Part shown: positions 22,946-32,572 of the stretch, one piece after another
How positions within the stretch are numbered: the first letter of the stretch is position 1
Layout of the letters: every line of letters begins with the position of its first letter
Assembly: GCA_937888825.1 (NCBI GenBank)
Contig: CALBFE010000099.1
Location: 1 to 64,000, forward strand
Reading direction: 5' to 3'
From: an uncultured Actinomycetes bacterium
Lineage (GTDB): Bacteria; Actinomycetota; Actinomycetes; Nanopelagicales; Nanopelagicaceae
Length of the DNA stretch: 64,000 bases
Notes under the pieces: generated by a model
The model's input: the letters and a program-made list of their open reading frames with translations, nothing else
The model's database searches: none
Told to the model about the DNA's origin: nothing
Translations under genes and position numbers: made by a program

Positions 22946-24634
22946 GTGGCTGTATTTAGTGCGCTCAAAAACAAGGTGTCAAAGAAAGCTGTTACAAAAA
23001 AAGCTGCACCTGTGAAGAAAACCGCTGCTAAAAAAGCAGCACCAGCGAAAAAGAGCGCGCCAGTAAAGAAAGCAGCTGCAAAAAAGAGCGCACCTGCCAA
23101 GAAGAGTGTTGCTAAAAAGGCGGCGCCAGTTAAAAAGGCAGCCCCTGCGAAAAAAAGCGCACCAGCAAAGATTGCAGTAAAGAAAGATTTAGCGGCTAAA
23201 GATGTTCAAGCAATTGTTGATGCTAAAAACGCCGTATTGCGCCAGCATGAAGTTCAAGCAGAGCTAGAAAAGCGCGGCGTCACATCGATCAACCGCATTC
23301 CAAAGAAAGTTGATAAAGATTTAGTTGATGAAGCACGTGCATTAGCAACGCAAGTTCCAGTGATTGTTGAAAAACTTCGCAAGTCTGGTCTGGGCACACC
23401 TTCTCGTATTTTGAAAAAGAGCGACTACGCACTTATTGAACCAAAAGTGGCGCCAGTTGTTGCACCAAAGATTGATGCTAAGACTGGTAAAGCAGTTAAA
23501 GTAAAAATCAATGGCGAAGAAGTAGAGGTAGAAGAAGTAGAGCTAGAAGATGTTGAGGTTTTGATTAAGGAAGCTGTCGAAATTATTGATGGCGAAGAAG
23601 ATAAGGGCAACCAACCACGCGTTGTTAACTTAGCTGAAGATACTTCTGGAAATGAAGAAAATGCCTTCACGTTAAAGGCCTCTGAAGAAGATGACGCACC
23701 TGTCCAGACAGTTATGACCGCTGGTGCTACTGCAGATCCTGTGAAGGACTATTTGAAACAGATTGGCCGTGTTGCGCTATTGAACGCAGAGCTTGAAGTA
23801 GAGCTTGCTACACGCGTAGAAGCTGGTCTTTTTGCTGAGGCAAAGATTAAAGATGAGAAGAAGATTGAGAAGAAACTCAAGCGCGAACTTGAATGGCTTG
23901 TTGAAGATGGAAAGCGCGCAAAGAATCACTTGCTCGAAGCTAACCTTCGTCTCGTTGTTTCTCTTGCAAAGCGCTACACCGGTCGTGGAATGCTTTTCCT
24001 TGACCTTATTCAAGAAGGTAACTTAGGTTTGATCCGCGCAGTTGAGAAATTCGACTACACAAAGGGCTATAAGTTCTCCACCTATGCCACTTGGTGGATT
24101 CGCCAGGCAATTACTCGTGCGATGGCTGACCAGGCCCGCACCATCCGTATTCCTGTGCACATGGTGGAAGTTATTAATAAGTTGGCACGTGTTCAGCGCC
24201 AGATGCTTCAAGATCTTGGTCGTGAACCGACCCCAGAAGAGTTAGCAAAAGAGCTGGATATGACACCTGAAAAGGTTGTCGAAGTTCAAAAGTATGGCCG
24301 TGAACCTATTTCACTTCACACACCACTGGGTGAAGAAGGCGATAGCGAGTTCGGTGATTTGATCGAAGACTCTGAAGCTGTTGTTCCAGCTGATGCGGTT
24401 TCATTCACATTATTGCAAGAGCAGTTGCACTCAGTTCTAGATACGCTCTCAGAGCGTGAAGCTGGTGTGGTTGCAATGCGATTCGGTTTAACTGATGGTC
24501 AACCTAAGACTTTGGATGAAATTGGAAAGGTCTATGGCGTTACACGTGAGCGTATTCGCCAGATTGAATCCAAGACAATGTCAAAGTTACGTCACCCATC
24601 GCGCAGCCAGGTCTTGCGCGATTACTTGGATTAA
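22946..24634 (+). CDS. rpoD: Principal RNA polymerase sigma factor (RpoD/SigA/HrdB) with Lys/Ala-rich N-terminus
   Basis: This 562-residue sigma-70 factor directs housekeeping transcription. Residues about 13-75 are a repeated [14 protein letters not shown] tract resembling histone H1-like tails, then an acidic stretch (about 195-230). The conserved regions follow: 1.2 ([15 protein letters not shown]), 2.1-2.4 ([18 protein letters not shown] to [17 protein letters not shown]), region 3, and 4.2 with [12 protein letters not shown]. Actinobacterial housekeeping sigma factors often have basic Ala/Lys-rich N-terminal extensions. The GTG start at 22946 follows AAAGGA at a suitable distance. Confidence 0.96.
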   Translation: MAVFSALKNKVSKKAVTKKAAPVKKTAAKKAAPAKKSAPVKKAAAKKSAPAKKSVAKKAAPVKKAAPAKKSAPAKIAVKKDLAAKDVQAIVDAKNAVLRQHEVQAELEKRGVTSINRIPKKVDKDLVDEARALATQVPVIVEKLRKSGLGTPSRILKKSDYALIEPKVAPVVAPKIDAKTGKAVKVKINGEEVEVEEVELEDVEVLIKEAVEIIDGEEDKGNQPRVVNLAEDTSGNEENAFTLKASEEDDAPVQTVMTAGATADPVKDYLKQIGRVALLNAELEVELATRVEAGLFAEAKIKDEKKIEKKLKRELEWLVEDGKRAKNHLLEANLRLVVSLAKRYTGRGMLFLDLIQEGNLGLIRAVEKFDYTKGYKFSTYATWWIRQAITRAMADQARTIRIPVHMVEVINKLARVQRQMLQDLGREPTPEELAKELDMTPEKVVEVQKYGREPISLHTPLGEEGDSEFGDLIEDSEAVVPADAVSFTLLQEQLHSVLDTLSEREAGVVAMRFGLTDGQPKTLDEIGKVYGVTRERIRQIESKTMSKLRHPSRSQVLRDYLD

Positions 24635-24637
24635 TCC

Positions 24638-24829
24638 ATGACTAATGCACGAATCTTTATTAACCCGGTAAGTGGCTCAATTAAGATTATTGGTGCAGTT
24701 GATTTCGTTGACCGCGAGGGCAACGTTCTTGAAACTAAAGAGAATGTGAAGTTTTGCGGCTGCGGTTTATCACAAGAAAAACCCAACTGCGATGGATCAC
24801 ACAGAGATAAGGCAGTAGAGAAAGATTAG
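24638..24829 (+). CDS. CDGSH-type iron-sulfur domain protein
   Basis: This 63-residue protein has one CDGSH motif: CGCGLSQEKPNCDGSH (residues about 40-55), with the three Cys and one His that hold a 2Fe-2S cluster in this family. The N-terminal part forms a beta hairpin (IKIIGAVDFVD). Small single-CDGSH proteins act in electron transfer or cluster transfer; the partner is unknown. It starts 4 bases after rpoD and overlaps the convergent DUF7455 gene by 4 bases. Confidence 0.9.
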   Translation: MTNARIFINPVSGSIKIIGAVDFVDREGNVLETKENVKFCGCGLSQEKPNCDGSHRDKAVEKD

Positions 24830-25041
24830 TTAGAAGAAACCTCGACGAGCTTTTCGCTCTCATCGACAATCTTTGCAGCAACGCTCTTTAGCTTTTCGGC
24901 ATATTCCTTGCCATGGTGGGCACAGAACATCAGTTCTCCGCCGTTTAAAAGCACAGCGCGAACATAAGCCTGGGCGCCGCATCGATCGCAACGGTCAAGG
25001 GCGTTAAGAGGTACTGATTCAAGCATCACTTGTTCTGACAT
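24826..25041 (-). CDS. Small zinc-ribbon-like protein (DUF7455 type)
   Basis: This 71-residue protein has the pattern DRCDRCGAQAYVRAVLLNGG then LMFCAHHGKEY. The Cys pair and the later Cys-His-His suggest a zinc site. Similar small proteins sit beside sigma factor and topoisomerase IV genes in many actinobacteria, which matches the arrangement here between rpoD and parE. The function is unknown. Confidence 0.75.
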   Translation of the reverse strand: MSEQVMLESVPLNALDRCDRCGAQAYVRAVLLNGGELMFCAHHGKEYAEKLKSVAAKIVDESEKLVEVSSN

Positions 25042-25240
25042 ATCTCTCTCCGTTCGTGCGTTGTGTCTTACTTCCTATGGAACATCAAACCATGTCTGGA
25101 TATTCCCCGCTCGTTAAAATTAAATTATTTTCCTTTAATTGATGTTAATTAGCTGTGGAAATATCGATATTTCCAGTATCACCAGGCTTTTCGGCGCGCT
25201 TGCGGGTGATACGAGGTTGTGGGCGATAACCTTTGGCCCC

Positions 25241-27319
25241 GTGGCCGAAAAAGATATTGCGACAAATGTGCAGGATAGCTATACCGCAAAGGATCTAGCG
25301 GTACTTGAAGGCCTCGATGCCGTTCGCAAGCGCCCAGGTATGTATGTCGGCTCCACTGATTCACGCGGCCTCATGCACTGCTTGTGGGAAATCATTGATA
25401 ACTCGGTAGATGAGTCACTTGCCGGGCATTGTAAGAAAATTGAAATTAATCTTGAATCAGATGGCTCCGTTGAAGTCCATGATGATGGTCGCGGAATTCC
25501 TGTTGATAAAGAACCTAAGACTGGTTTAACTGGTGTTGAAGTTGTTTTAACTAAATTACATGCTGGTGGAAAATTCGGTGGCGGCTCATACGCGGCCTCT
25601 GGTGGTCTGCACGGTGTGGGTGCCTCTGTTGTTAACGCACTTGCCTCTCGTCTTGATGCTGAAGTTGATCGCGATGGCAAGATTTACTGGATGTCATTCC
25701 AACGTGGAGTTGCAGGCATATTTGATGGTGATGGACCAAAGGCGCCATTTGAACCAAAATCAGGCTTACGTGTCATTGGCAAAATCTCTAGCAAAGTTAC
25801 TGGTACACGCATTAAGTGGTGGAGTGATCGCCAGATTTTCCTCAAAGAGGCCGAACTTGATTTAGAAGAGGTTTATGCACGTGCTCGCCAGACTTCATAT
25901 CTTGTTCCAGGCTTAACGCTCATTGTTAATGACAATCGCTCAAAGACAAAGACAACTGAAACTTTCTTCCATAAGAGTGGAATCACTGAATACTGTAATT
26001 TCCTACAACCCGATGAAGCTGTGGGCGACGTAATCCGCATCTATGGAACTGGCCATTATCAAGAGACTGTGCCTGTTCTAGATGATAAAGGCCATATGGT
26101 TTCAACAGAAGTAGAGCGCGATATGGAAGTAGATATCGCTATGAAGTGGGGCGATGGTTTTGAAACCACCCAGCGCTCATTCGTAAACATCATTGCAACA
26201 CCTAAGGGTGGAGCCCACGTGCTGGGCTTTGAACGCGCTCTGGTCAAGGTTGTTAACGAAGCGCTGCGCTCGACCAAAACACTTGCCAATAAAGAAATCG
26301 ACGTCGTTAAAGATGACGTCATTGAAGGTTTAACTGCTGTTGTCACAGTTCGTATGTCTGAACCACAGTTTGAAGGTCAGACGAAGGAAGTTCTAGGAAC
26401 TGCTGCTGCCACACGCATTGTTTCTGCTGTTGTCGCAGATAAAATGAAAGAGTATTTCAATACTTCTAAGCGCATTGATAAAGCTAATGGCCGCCTTGTT
26501 CTTGAGAAGATTGCTGCAGCGTCTCGCACACGTATTAGTGCCCGTGCGCATAAAGATCTGCAGCGCCGCAAGAACGCTTTGGAATCATCTTCTCTTCCAA
26601 CAAAACTCTCTGATTGTCGTTCAGAGGATGTCACTCGCACAGAGTTATTCATCGTTGAAGGCGATTCAGCCCTTGGCACAACCAAGGCAGCACGTAACTC
26701 CGAGTTCCAAGCGATTTTGCCTATTCGTGGAAAGATTCTTAACGTTCAGAAGGCTTCACTCTCACAGATGCTAGAAGACAAAGAGTGCGGATCAATTATT
26801 CAGGTAATTGGTGCCGGCTCTGGCAAGTCATTCGAGCTAGATGAAGCCCGTTACGGTCGCATTATCTTGATGTCAGATGCTGATGTTGATGGTGCTCACA
26901 TTCGCTGCTTGTTACTTACTTTGATGTATCGCTATATGCGCCCGCTCATTGATGCTGGCCGTGTGTTTGCTGCAATCCCACCTCTACACCGCCTTGAAGT
27001 TATGGGCGGAGGAGGCAAGAAGGGTGAATACATCTACACCTATAGCGATGATGAGATGAAAAAAATTACTGCAGATTTAAAGAAGAGCGGAAAACGCTGG
27101 AAAGAACCTATGCAGCGCTATAAAGGTCTGGGTGAAATGGATGCAGATCAGCTGCGCGAAACAACCATGGATCCAGATGCCCGCACATTGCGCCGTATTA
27201 CAGTCTCTGACGCTTCCGCTGCTGAGGCGATGTTTGAACTATTGATGGGTAGTGATGTTGCCCCACGCAAGGAGTTCATTGCTAATGCCGAGATTGATCG
27301 CGAACATATCGACGCCTAA
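25241..27319 (+). CDS. parE: DNA topoisomerase IV subunit B (ParE/GyrB family)
   Basis: This 692-residue type IIA topoisomerase ATPase subunit has the GHKL fold: LEGLDAVRKRPGMYVGST, the Asn-containing IIDNSVDE, DDGRGIP, and the ATP-lid GGLHGVGASVVNAL. The TOPRIM domain starts with FIVEGDSALGTTKAARN and has DADVDG; the tail has RYKGLGEMDADQL. EGDSALG (instead of EGDSAGG) and the neighbouring parC support topoisomerase IV over gyrase. GTG 25241 is chosen because it lies shortly before the conserved domain; the open frame extends to ATG 25139, where the residues look unlike the family. Confidence 0.9.
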   Translation: MAEKDIATNVQDSYTAKDLAVLEGLDAVRKRPGMYVGSTDSRGLMHCLWEIIDNSVDESLAGHCKKIEINLESDGSVEVHDDGRGIPVDKEPKTGLTGVEVVLTKLHAGGKFGGGSYAASGGLHGVGASVVNALASRLDAEVDRDGKIYWMSFQRGVAGIFDGDGPKAPFEPKSGLRVIGKISSKVTGTRIKWWSDRQIFLKEAELDLEEVYARARQTSYLVPGLTLIVNDNRSKTKTTETFFHKSGITEYCNFLQPDEAVGDVIRIYGTGHYQETVPVLDDKGHMVSTEVERDMEVDIAMKWGDGFETTQRSFVNIIATPKGGAHVLGFERALVKVVNEALRSTKTLANKEIDVVKDDVIEGLTAVVTVRMSEPQFEGQTKEVLGTAAATRIVSAVVADKMKEYFNTSKRIDKANGRLVLEKIAAASRTRISARAHKDLQRRKNALESSSLPTKLSDCRSEDVTRTELFIVEGDSALGTTKAARNSEFQAILPIRGKILNVQKASLSQMLEDKECGSIIQVIGAGSGKSFELDEARYGRIILMSDADVDGAHIRCLLLTLMYRYMRPLIDAGRVFAAIPPLHRLEVMGGGGKKGEYIYTYSDDEMKKITADLKKSGKRWKEPMQRYKGLGEMDADQLRETTMDPDARTLRRITVSDASAAEAMFELLMGSDVAPRKEFIANAEIDREHIDA

Positions 27320-27365
27320 AGGCTCTTTATGGGGTTCGAACTAATAAATTCTGTACAATTTAACT

Positions 27366-27578
27366 ATGGTGAGTTTTGATCTCAAGCATTTATTTTTTGC
27401 AATTTTCGCTGGATTATGCGCCTACGCTTTTGGGCGTCGTGTGTTGCCTTGGATGCTCCTTGGTTACTTTGGGACATTTTGGATTTTACTGGCCCTAATG
27501 CTGTCTCCTAAAAATCCTCGAACACCAATTAAGCAGTGGAATCCAATTACGGAGTTAAAGCGAAAAGAAAAAGGTTAG
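27366..27578 (+). CDS. Small two-helix membrane protein (70 aa)
   Basis: The product has two adjacent hydrophobic helices (about 6-23 and 28-46) joined by FGRRVLPWMLLG, and a polar, basic C-terminus (PRTPIKQWNPITELKRKEKG). It lies 46 bases after parE and nearly touches the convergent ABC-F gene. A TACAAT hexamer at 27353-27358, just before the start, could be a -10 element. No family is recognised. Confidence 0.6.
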   Translation: MVSFDLKHLFFAIFAGLCAYAFGRRVLPWMLLGYFGTFWILLALMLSPKNPRTPIKQWNPITELKRKEKG

Positions 27579-27580
27579 TT

Positions 27581-29179
27581 TTAGTCAATAGAAACTAAGT
27601 CGAAGTACTCTTCTTTCCAAAGATCTTCATCACCATCTGGCAACAAAATAACGCGCTCAGGCTTAAGTGATTGCACAGCGCCTTCATCGTGAGAAACCAT
27701 GATTACAGAACCTTGATATTCAGCTAACGCTCCAAGGATTTCAGCGCGAGATGCTGGATCTAAGTTATTTGTTGGCTCATCTAGGAGCAATACGTTTGCG
27801 GCAGATACAACCAGAACAGCTAGAGCAAGTCGAGTTCGTTCCCCACCAGATAAGACCTTGACTGGTTTGTGAACATCATCGCCAATGAAAAGGAAAGAAC
27901 CTAGAGTGTTACGAGCTTCAGGTTCACGCAGATCTGGGGTTGCAGACATCATGTTCTCAAGAACTGTGCGCTCAAAATCTAGGGATTCATGTTCCTGGGC
28001 GTAGTAACCGATTTTCAAGCCATGGCCCTGTTCAACTTTTCCAGTATCAGATTCAAGTTCGCCAGCCAGAATTCTAAGAAGTGTTGTTTTTCCCGCACCG
28101 TTAAGACCAAGGATTACAACGCGAGAGCCCTTATCAATCACACATGAAACATCGGTAAAGATTTCAAGTGAGCCGTATGACTTTGAAAGCTCTTCTCCAG
28201 AGAGGGGAGTCTTGCCACATGGGGCAGGAGTTGGAAAGCGCAGACGTGCAACTTTGTCATTGACTCGAACATCTTCAAGACCACTGCGAAGCTTTTCAGC
28301 TCTACGTAACATGCCCTGGGCCGCAGTTGCCTTCGATGCCTTTGCACGCATCTTCTCGCCCTGCTTCTGCAAAATCTCTGCGCGCTTTTCAGCGTTAGCG
28401 CGCTCTTTCTTGCGGCGGTGCTCATCTTGCTCGCGCTGTAATAAGTAAGCCTTCCAACCCAAGTTATATACATCGATGACATTTCGGTTGGCATCAAGAT
28501 AGAAAACCTTGTTCACAACGGTTTCAATCAAGTTAACATCGTGGGAAATGATGACAAGGCCGCCGGAGTATTTAGCTAAAAACTCACGCAGCCATATAAT
28601 TGAGTCAGCATCTAAGTGGTTCGTTGGTTCATCGAGCAGTAGCGTTTCAGCGCCACTAAAGAGAATGCGGGCTAACTCAATACGGCGGCGTTGACCACCA
28701 GAGAGAGTGGAAAGCTCATGTGCAAAGACAGCTTCAGTAACTCCTAATGATGTTGCAATCGCTTCTGCTTCAGCAGTTGCTGCATAACCACCTGCGGCGC
28801 TGAACTCATGTTCAACACGGGTGTAGCGATCCATTGCTTTTTCTAGAGTCTCACCCTGGGCCGTTGCCATCTCTTCTTCAACTGCCCTCATACGATGTGA
28901 AATCTGATCTAAATCACGGGCAGAGAGAATACGTTCGATTACTGTGCCAGGTTGATCACCTGTGCGGGGATCTTGCGGCAAGTAACCGATTTTTCCTGTG
29001 CGATTGACGACGCCACCTGCAGGCATAGTTTCACCTGCTAATACTTTTGCCAGAGTTGATTTACCAGCACCGTTTCGACCAACAAAACCAATGCGGTCAC
29101 CGCTATTGATGCGCACAGTTACGCCCTTAACGAGCAGGCGAGCACCGGCTCGAAGTTCTAGCGCTTGGGTTGAAATCAC
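27581..29179 (-). CDS. ABC-F family ATPase (ribosome-associated type)
   Basis: This 532-residue protein has two ATP-binding cassettes and no membrane segment. The first has Walker A GRNGAGKST (about 34-42), signature LSGGQRRRIELARIL and LLLDEPTNHLD; the second has GLNGAGKTT, signature LSGGERTRLALAVL and LLLDEPTNNLD. The linker (about 230-310) is long, charged and helical, as in ABC-F proteins that act at the ribosomal E site in translation or antibiotic protection. Which subgroup it belongs to cannot be decided by eye. It precedes no operon partner, with parC 22 bases upstream. Confidence 0.9.
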   Translation of the reverse strand: MISTQALELRAGARLLVKGVTVRINSGDRIGFVGRNGAGKSTLAKVLAGETMPAGGVVNRTGKIGYLPQDPRTGDQPGTVIERILSARDLDQISHRMRAVEEEMATAQGETLEKAMDRYTRVEHEFSAAGGYAATAEAEAIATSLGVTEAVFAHELSTLSGGQRRRIELARILFSGAETLLLDEPTNHLDADSIIWLREFLAKYSGGLVIISHDVNLIETVVNKVFYLDANRNVIDVYNLGWKAYLLQREQDEHRRKKERANAEKRAEILQKQGEKMRAKASKATAAQGMLRRAEKLRSGLEDVRVNDKVARLRFPTPAPCGKTPLSGEELSKSYGSLEIFTDVSCVIDKGSRVVILGLNGAGKTTLLRILAGELESDTGKVEQGHGLKIGYYAQEHESLDFERTVLENMMSATPDLREPEARNTLGSFLFIGDDVHKPVKVLSGGERTRLALAVLVVSAANVLLLDEPTNNLDPASRAEILGALAEYQGSVIMVSHDEGAVQSLKPERVILLPDGDEDLWKEEYFDLVSID

Positions 29180-29201
29180 GCCGTAGTTTAACGCTTAGAG
29201 C

Positions 29202-30734
29202 TTAGGCAGCGCCAATTCGAGTTTTTCTAGGTGTAGCAAATGATTTACCGACTGCAGTTAACTCATCTGAAACCTGTGCTTTGATCGCATCTTCGCTTTT
29301 TAGCAGTTTTGTCAGTTCAGCGATAGTTGATTTTAACTCTTTTTGCTCAGTTTCAAGTTCTAGCTTACTCATTTTAGTTAAACGACGAAGTGGCATATCC
29401 AAGATATAGGTTGTTTGTTCATCGTTTAACTTAAAGTCCTTCATTAACTTCTCTTTAGCAACTGCTGCATCATCGCTGCCGCGGATAATCTTGATGACCT
29501 TATCGATATCGATAATCGCCTTTAAGAGTCCATCAACAAGAGTTAAACGTCCTTCAGCTTTGGCTTTGCGGAACTCAGAGCGACGACGAACAACTTCAAT
29601 GCGGTGCTCGATAAAGACTTTAAGAAGCTCTTTTAACCCAAGAGTCTGTGGCTTGCCCTTAACCAATGCCACAGCATTGATTGAAAAGGCATCTTCCATT
29701 GGGGTTAGCGCATAAAGCTGTTCTAGAACTGCCTCTGGTTCAAAGCCGTTCTTGATTTCAATAACTACATTTGTGCCAGTCTGACCATCGGTTAAATCGA
29801 TGATGTCGCTGATGCCAGCAATTTTTTTGGCCTTAACAAGGGCTGCGATGCGTTCAACAACTTTCTCAGGTCCAATGGTGAAGGGAAGTTCTTTAATAAC
29901 AATTCCCATTTTGCGCGTGGAAACCTTTTCAATCTCAACGCTGGCACGGACTTTAAATGAACCTTTACCGGTTGCATAAGCCTCGCGCACACCATCTAGA
30001 CCAACTAGTTCACCCCCGGTTGGAAAATCTGGGCCAAGAACATATTTCATCAACTGCTTGACTGTGGCAGTTGGGTTTTCAATTAAAAACTTTGTTGCAG
30101 CGATCACTTCGCCCAAGTTATGGGGAGCCATGTTCGTGGCCATACCTACAGCAATTCCAGAACCGCCGTTAACGAGCAAGTTGGGATATGCAGCAGGAAG
30201 AACAAGAGGCTCGGCTAATTGGCCGTCATAGTTTGGACCAAAGTCAACGGTGTTCTCTTCAGTTTCAGCAACCATAGCCATTGCAGCAGTTGCAAGGCGT
30301 GCTTCGGTATAGCGCATCGCTGCAGGGCCAGCATCGAGTGAGCCAAAGTTTCCGTGACCATCGATGAGTGGAAGGCGCATTGAGAATGATTGCGCCATAC
30401 GAACGAGCGCGTCATAAATTGCACCATCACCGTGAGGGTGCAACTTACCCATTACTTCACCAACTACACGTGCACTCTTAACATGTCCACGCTCTGGGCG
30501 AAGACCCATATCTGCCATCTGATGCAAGATGCGACGGTGAACTGGCTTTAAACCATCACGTGCATCTGGAAGTGCGCGAGAATAAATTACTGAGTAGGCA
30601 TACTCAAGAAAAGATTCAGAAACTTCCTTTGAAACATCGATATCAACGATCTTGCCGGGGTATTCACCAGGTTTTGGACCGAGCGGTTTCTTACCCTTTG
30701 CCGCAGCTTTCGCGGGAGTCTTCGCAGTTGCCAT
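29202..30734 (-). CDS. parC: DNA topoisomerase IV subunit A, short form without C-terminal domain
   Basis: This 510-residue subunit has the breakage-reunion core: RALPDARDGLKPVHRRIL, the catalytic Tyr142 in AAMRYTEARLA, and VGMATNMAPHNLGEV. The coiled-coil and C-gate region ends the protein (about 370-490). ParC and GyrA proteins normally continue with a beta-pinwheel DNA-wrapping domain to 750-850 residues; here the frame stops after RKTRIGAA, and the ABC-F gene follows within 22 bases. The N-terminus has a short Ala/Lys-rich tail. With parE 1.9 kb away, the pair should form a relaxing or decatenating enzyme with altered DNA preference. Confidence 0.9.
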   Translation of the reverse strand: MATAKTPAKAAAKGKKPLGPKPGEYPGKIVDIDVSKEVSESFLEYAYSVIYSRALPDARDGLKPVHRRILHQMADMGLRPERGHVKSARVVGEVMGKLHPHGDGAIYDALVRMAQSFSMRLPLIDGHGNFGSLDAGPAAMRYTEARLATAAMAMVAETEENTVDFGPNYDGQLAEPLVLPAAYPNLLVNGGSGIAVGMATNMAPHNLGEVIAATKFLIENPTATVKQLMKYVLGPDFPTGGELVGLDGVREAYATGKGSFKVRASVEIEKVSTRKMGIVIKELPFTIGPEKVVERIAALVKAKKIAGISDIIDLTDGQTGTNVVIEIKNGFEPEAVLEQLYALTPMEDAFSINAVALVKGKPQTLGLKELLKVFIEHRIEVVRRRSEFRKAKAEGRLTLVDGLLKAIIDIDKVIKIIRGSDDAAVAKEKLMKDFKLNDEQTTYILDMPLRRLTKMSKLELETEQKELKSTIAELTKLLKSEDAIKAQVSDELTAVGKSFATPRKTRIGAA

Positions 30735-30759
30735 TGGAGCATTGTGCCAAGAGAGTTGC

Positions 30760-31641
30760 TTAATCTAGGGGAGGGCGCGCCCCAACAGTTGCTACACACT
30801 TTGCCGCAAGTGCAGTTCCGGCTGAAAGGGCTGCTTCTAAATCTTTTGTTTCAAGCCACTTTGGAATAAATCCAGCGGCAAATGAATCTCCAGCACCTGT
30901 TGTGTCGACGACATTGGTAGTGACGGCTGACACCTTTGCAACTATGTCGTTATGAACAGCCATGGCACCACGAGAACCTAATTTGATGACAACAAGTGGG
31001 GTGTAAGCAGTTAAATTCTTTTCGGCCGTTTCAACATCTTTAGCATCACCGAGATAGAGAGCTTCTTCGGAGTTGAGCAGAATTCCATCCATGAGGCTGA
31101 CCCACGACAAAACTTCATCGCGGGAAACAATCTTCATGGCTCCAGTTGTCGTTGGATCAAAATAAATTGGCTTTCCAGCAGCCTTAATCTTTGTAATCAT
31201 AGAAAGGACCGCATCGCGGCTACGGAAATCTAGTAGTGCATAGCCACTCACATACACACCATCTACATCGTCCAACGGTGGCAAGTCACTTACTTCAAGA
31301 TCTGCATTAGCTCCGTTATCTGGAAACATCGTGCGCTCTCCATTGGAATCAACCAAGATAACGACAACGCCAGTTGGACGTCCTGAGTGCATCAAATTCA
31401 TGTGTTCTACGCCGTATTTATCTAAATCAGAGATTAGGGCAAAACCAACGGGATCATTGCCAACACGGGCCACTAATTGAGCTTTAGAGTGAGTACGAGT
31501 AATCCAAGTTGAAACATTTGCAGCTTGACCGCCTGGGTGACTTGAAATTCTGCTGGCAGTGTCATTGCCATAGTTGATGGGCTCTTTTAACTGGGAAATA
31601 ACATCTAAGGCTAAATCGCCGATACATAGAATCTTTTTCAT
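30760..31641 (-). CDS. psuK: PfkB-family kinase, probable pseudouridine kinase
   Basis: This 293-residue sugar or nucleoside kinase has the first PfkB signature region (HPGGQAANVSTWIT, about 35-48) and the second, with catalytic Asp, in VVDTTGAGDSFAAGF (about 245-259). Alone it would be called ribokinase-like, but its start is directly next to the psuG stop codon in one operon, so pseudouridine is the likely substrate: pseudouridine to pseudouridine 5'-phosphate. The encoded order is psuG then psuK. Confidence 0.8.
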   Translation of the reverse strand: MKKILCIGDLALDVISQLKEPINYGNDTASRISSHPGGQAANVSTWITRTHSKAQLVARVGNDPVGFALISDLDKYGVEHMNLMHSGRPTGVVVILVDSNGERTMFPDNGANADLEVSDLPPLDDVDGVYVSGYALLDFRSRDAVLSMITKIKAAGKPIYFDPTTTGAMKIVSRDEVLSWVSLMDGILLNSEEALYLGDAKDVETAEKNLTAYTPLVVIKLGSRGAMAVHNDIVAKVSAVTTNVVDTTGAGDSFAAGFIPKWLETKDLEAALSAGTALAAKCVATVGARPPLD

Positions 31642-32541
31642 TTATAGCGCCATCGCAATATCTGCAGCTAGGGCGCAGTTTGATTTAATGATTTCAGTAT
31701 TAATGGCAAGTGATTCACCGTTGCTGGCGGTGTGGAAATGCTCGAGTAAATACGGTGTTACATACTTACCATCAATTCCATCACGGGCAGCATTTGCTAG
31801 ACCAGTTGCCAAAATCTCATCATGACGCACTTTGTCCATCTGCTTTTCAACTGGGTTGGTAACAATCAATGCATGATGAGAAGTTGCAACCTGACCACGG
31901 GCTTTAATGATTGCGGCAACCTCTTGGGCAGAATCAACGCGGTGTTCAATTTCAAAACCTGAATCCGTTAGGTAGAAACCAGGGAAGCGGTTGGTTTTGT
32001 AACCCACGATGCCAATTGCTAGAGTCTCAAGGCGCTCTAAGGTGGCATGAACATCGAGAATTGATTTGACTCCAGCACAGACAACAGTCATATCTAGTTG
32101 TGAGAGCGCAGTTAAGTCAGCTGATTCATCAAAAGATTCATTGGCACCTCTGTGAACGCCGCCTAAACCACCAGTTGCAAATACTTTAATTCCAGCAATT
32201 GCTGCGATGTGAGCTGTGGCTGCAACTGTTGTTGCTGCACTCTTGCCCTGAGCAATGATGATTGCTAAATCTCGGCTAGAAGCTTTAGAAATATCATCAC
32301 GATTGGCTATCTCATCTAACTCATTGGCTTCAAGACCGATATGAACAACACCATCAAGGAGTGCAATTGTGGCTGGGACGGCTCCGCGCTGGCGAATAAT
32401 GCGTTCGCACTCTTGGGCAACCAAAAGATTGGATGGGCGGGGTAATCCATGGCTAATAATCGTAGATTCGAGTGCAACGATGGGCGTACCCGCTGCAACT
32501 GCAGCCGAAACTTCGGCTGAATATTTAATTGCACTCTTCAT
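31642..32541 (-). CDS. psuG: Pseudouridine-5'-phosphate glycosidase
   Basis: This 299-residue enzyme splits pseudouridine 5'-phosphate into uracil and ribose 5-phosphate, breaking the C-glycosidic bond. Diagnostic segments are VALESTIISHGLPRPSN, GVVHIGLEANEL, FATGGLGGVHRGANESFDESADLT and VCAGVKSILDV. The lysine that forms the covalent adduct in this family is expected in the GVKSILD region. With psuK it forms a pseudouridine salvage pair, feeding on RNA breakdown products. It is divergent from the phosphodiesterase gene, with 31 bases between starts. Confidence 0.95.
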   Translation of the reverse strand: MKSAIKYSAEVSAAVAAGTPIVALESTIISHGLPRPSNLLVAQECERIIRQRGAVPATIALLDGVVHIGLEANELDEIANRDDISKASSRDLAIIIAQGKSAATTVAATAHIAAIAGIKVFATGGLGGVHRGANESFDESADLTALSQLDMTVVCAGVKSILDVHATLERLETLAIGIVGYKTNRFPGFYLTDSGFEIEHRVDSAQEVAAIIKARGQVATSHHALIVTNPVEKQMDKVRHDEILATGLANAARDGIDGKYVTPYLLEHFHTASNGESLAINTEIIKSNCALAADIAMAL

Positions 32542-32572
32542 GGGTCAACCTTAGCCGATGTAATGAGAAGAT

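Noticed and set aside
22912-23100. Minus-strand Ala/Phe-rich frame opposite the rpoD repeat
   Set aside because: Hydrophobic composition is simply the reverse complement of the Lys/Ala repeat.
24826-25138. Origin of replication or parS-like site between rpoD and parE
   Set aside because: No DnaA-box cluster or perfect parS palindrome was seen; the gap only holds divergent promoters.
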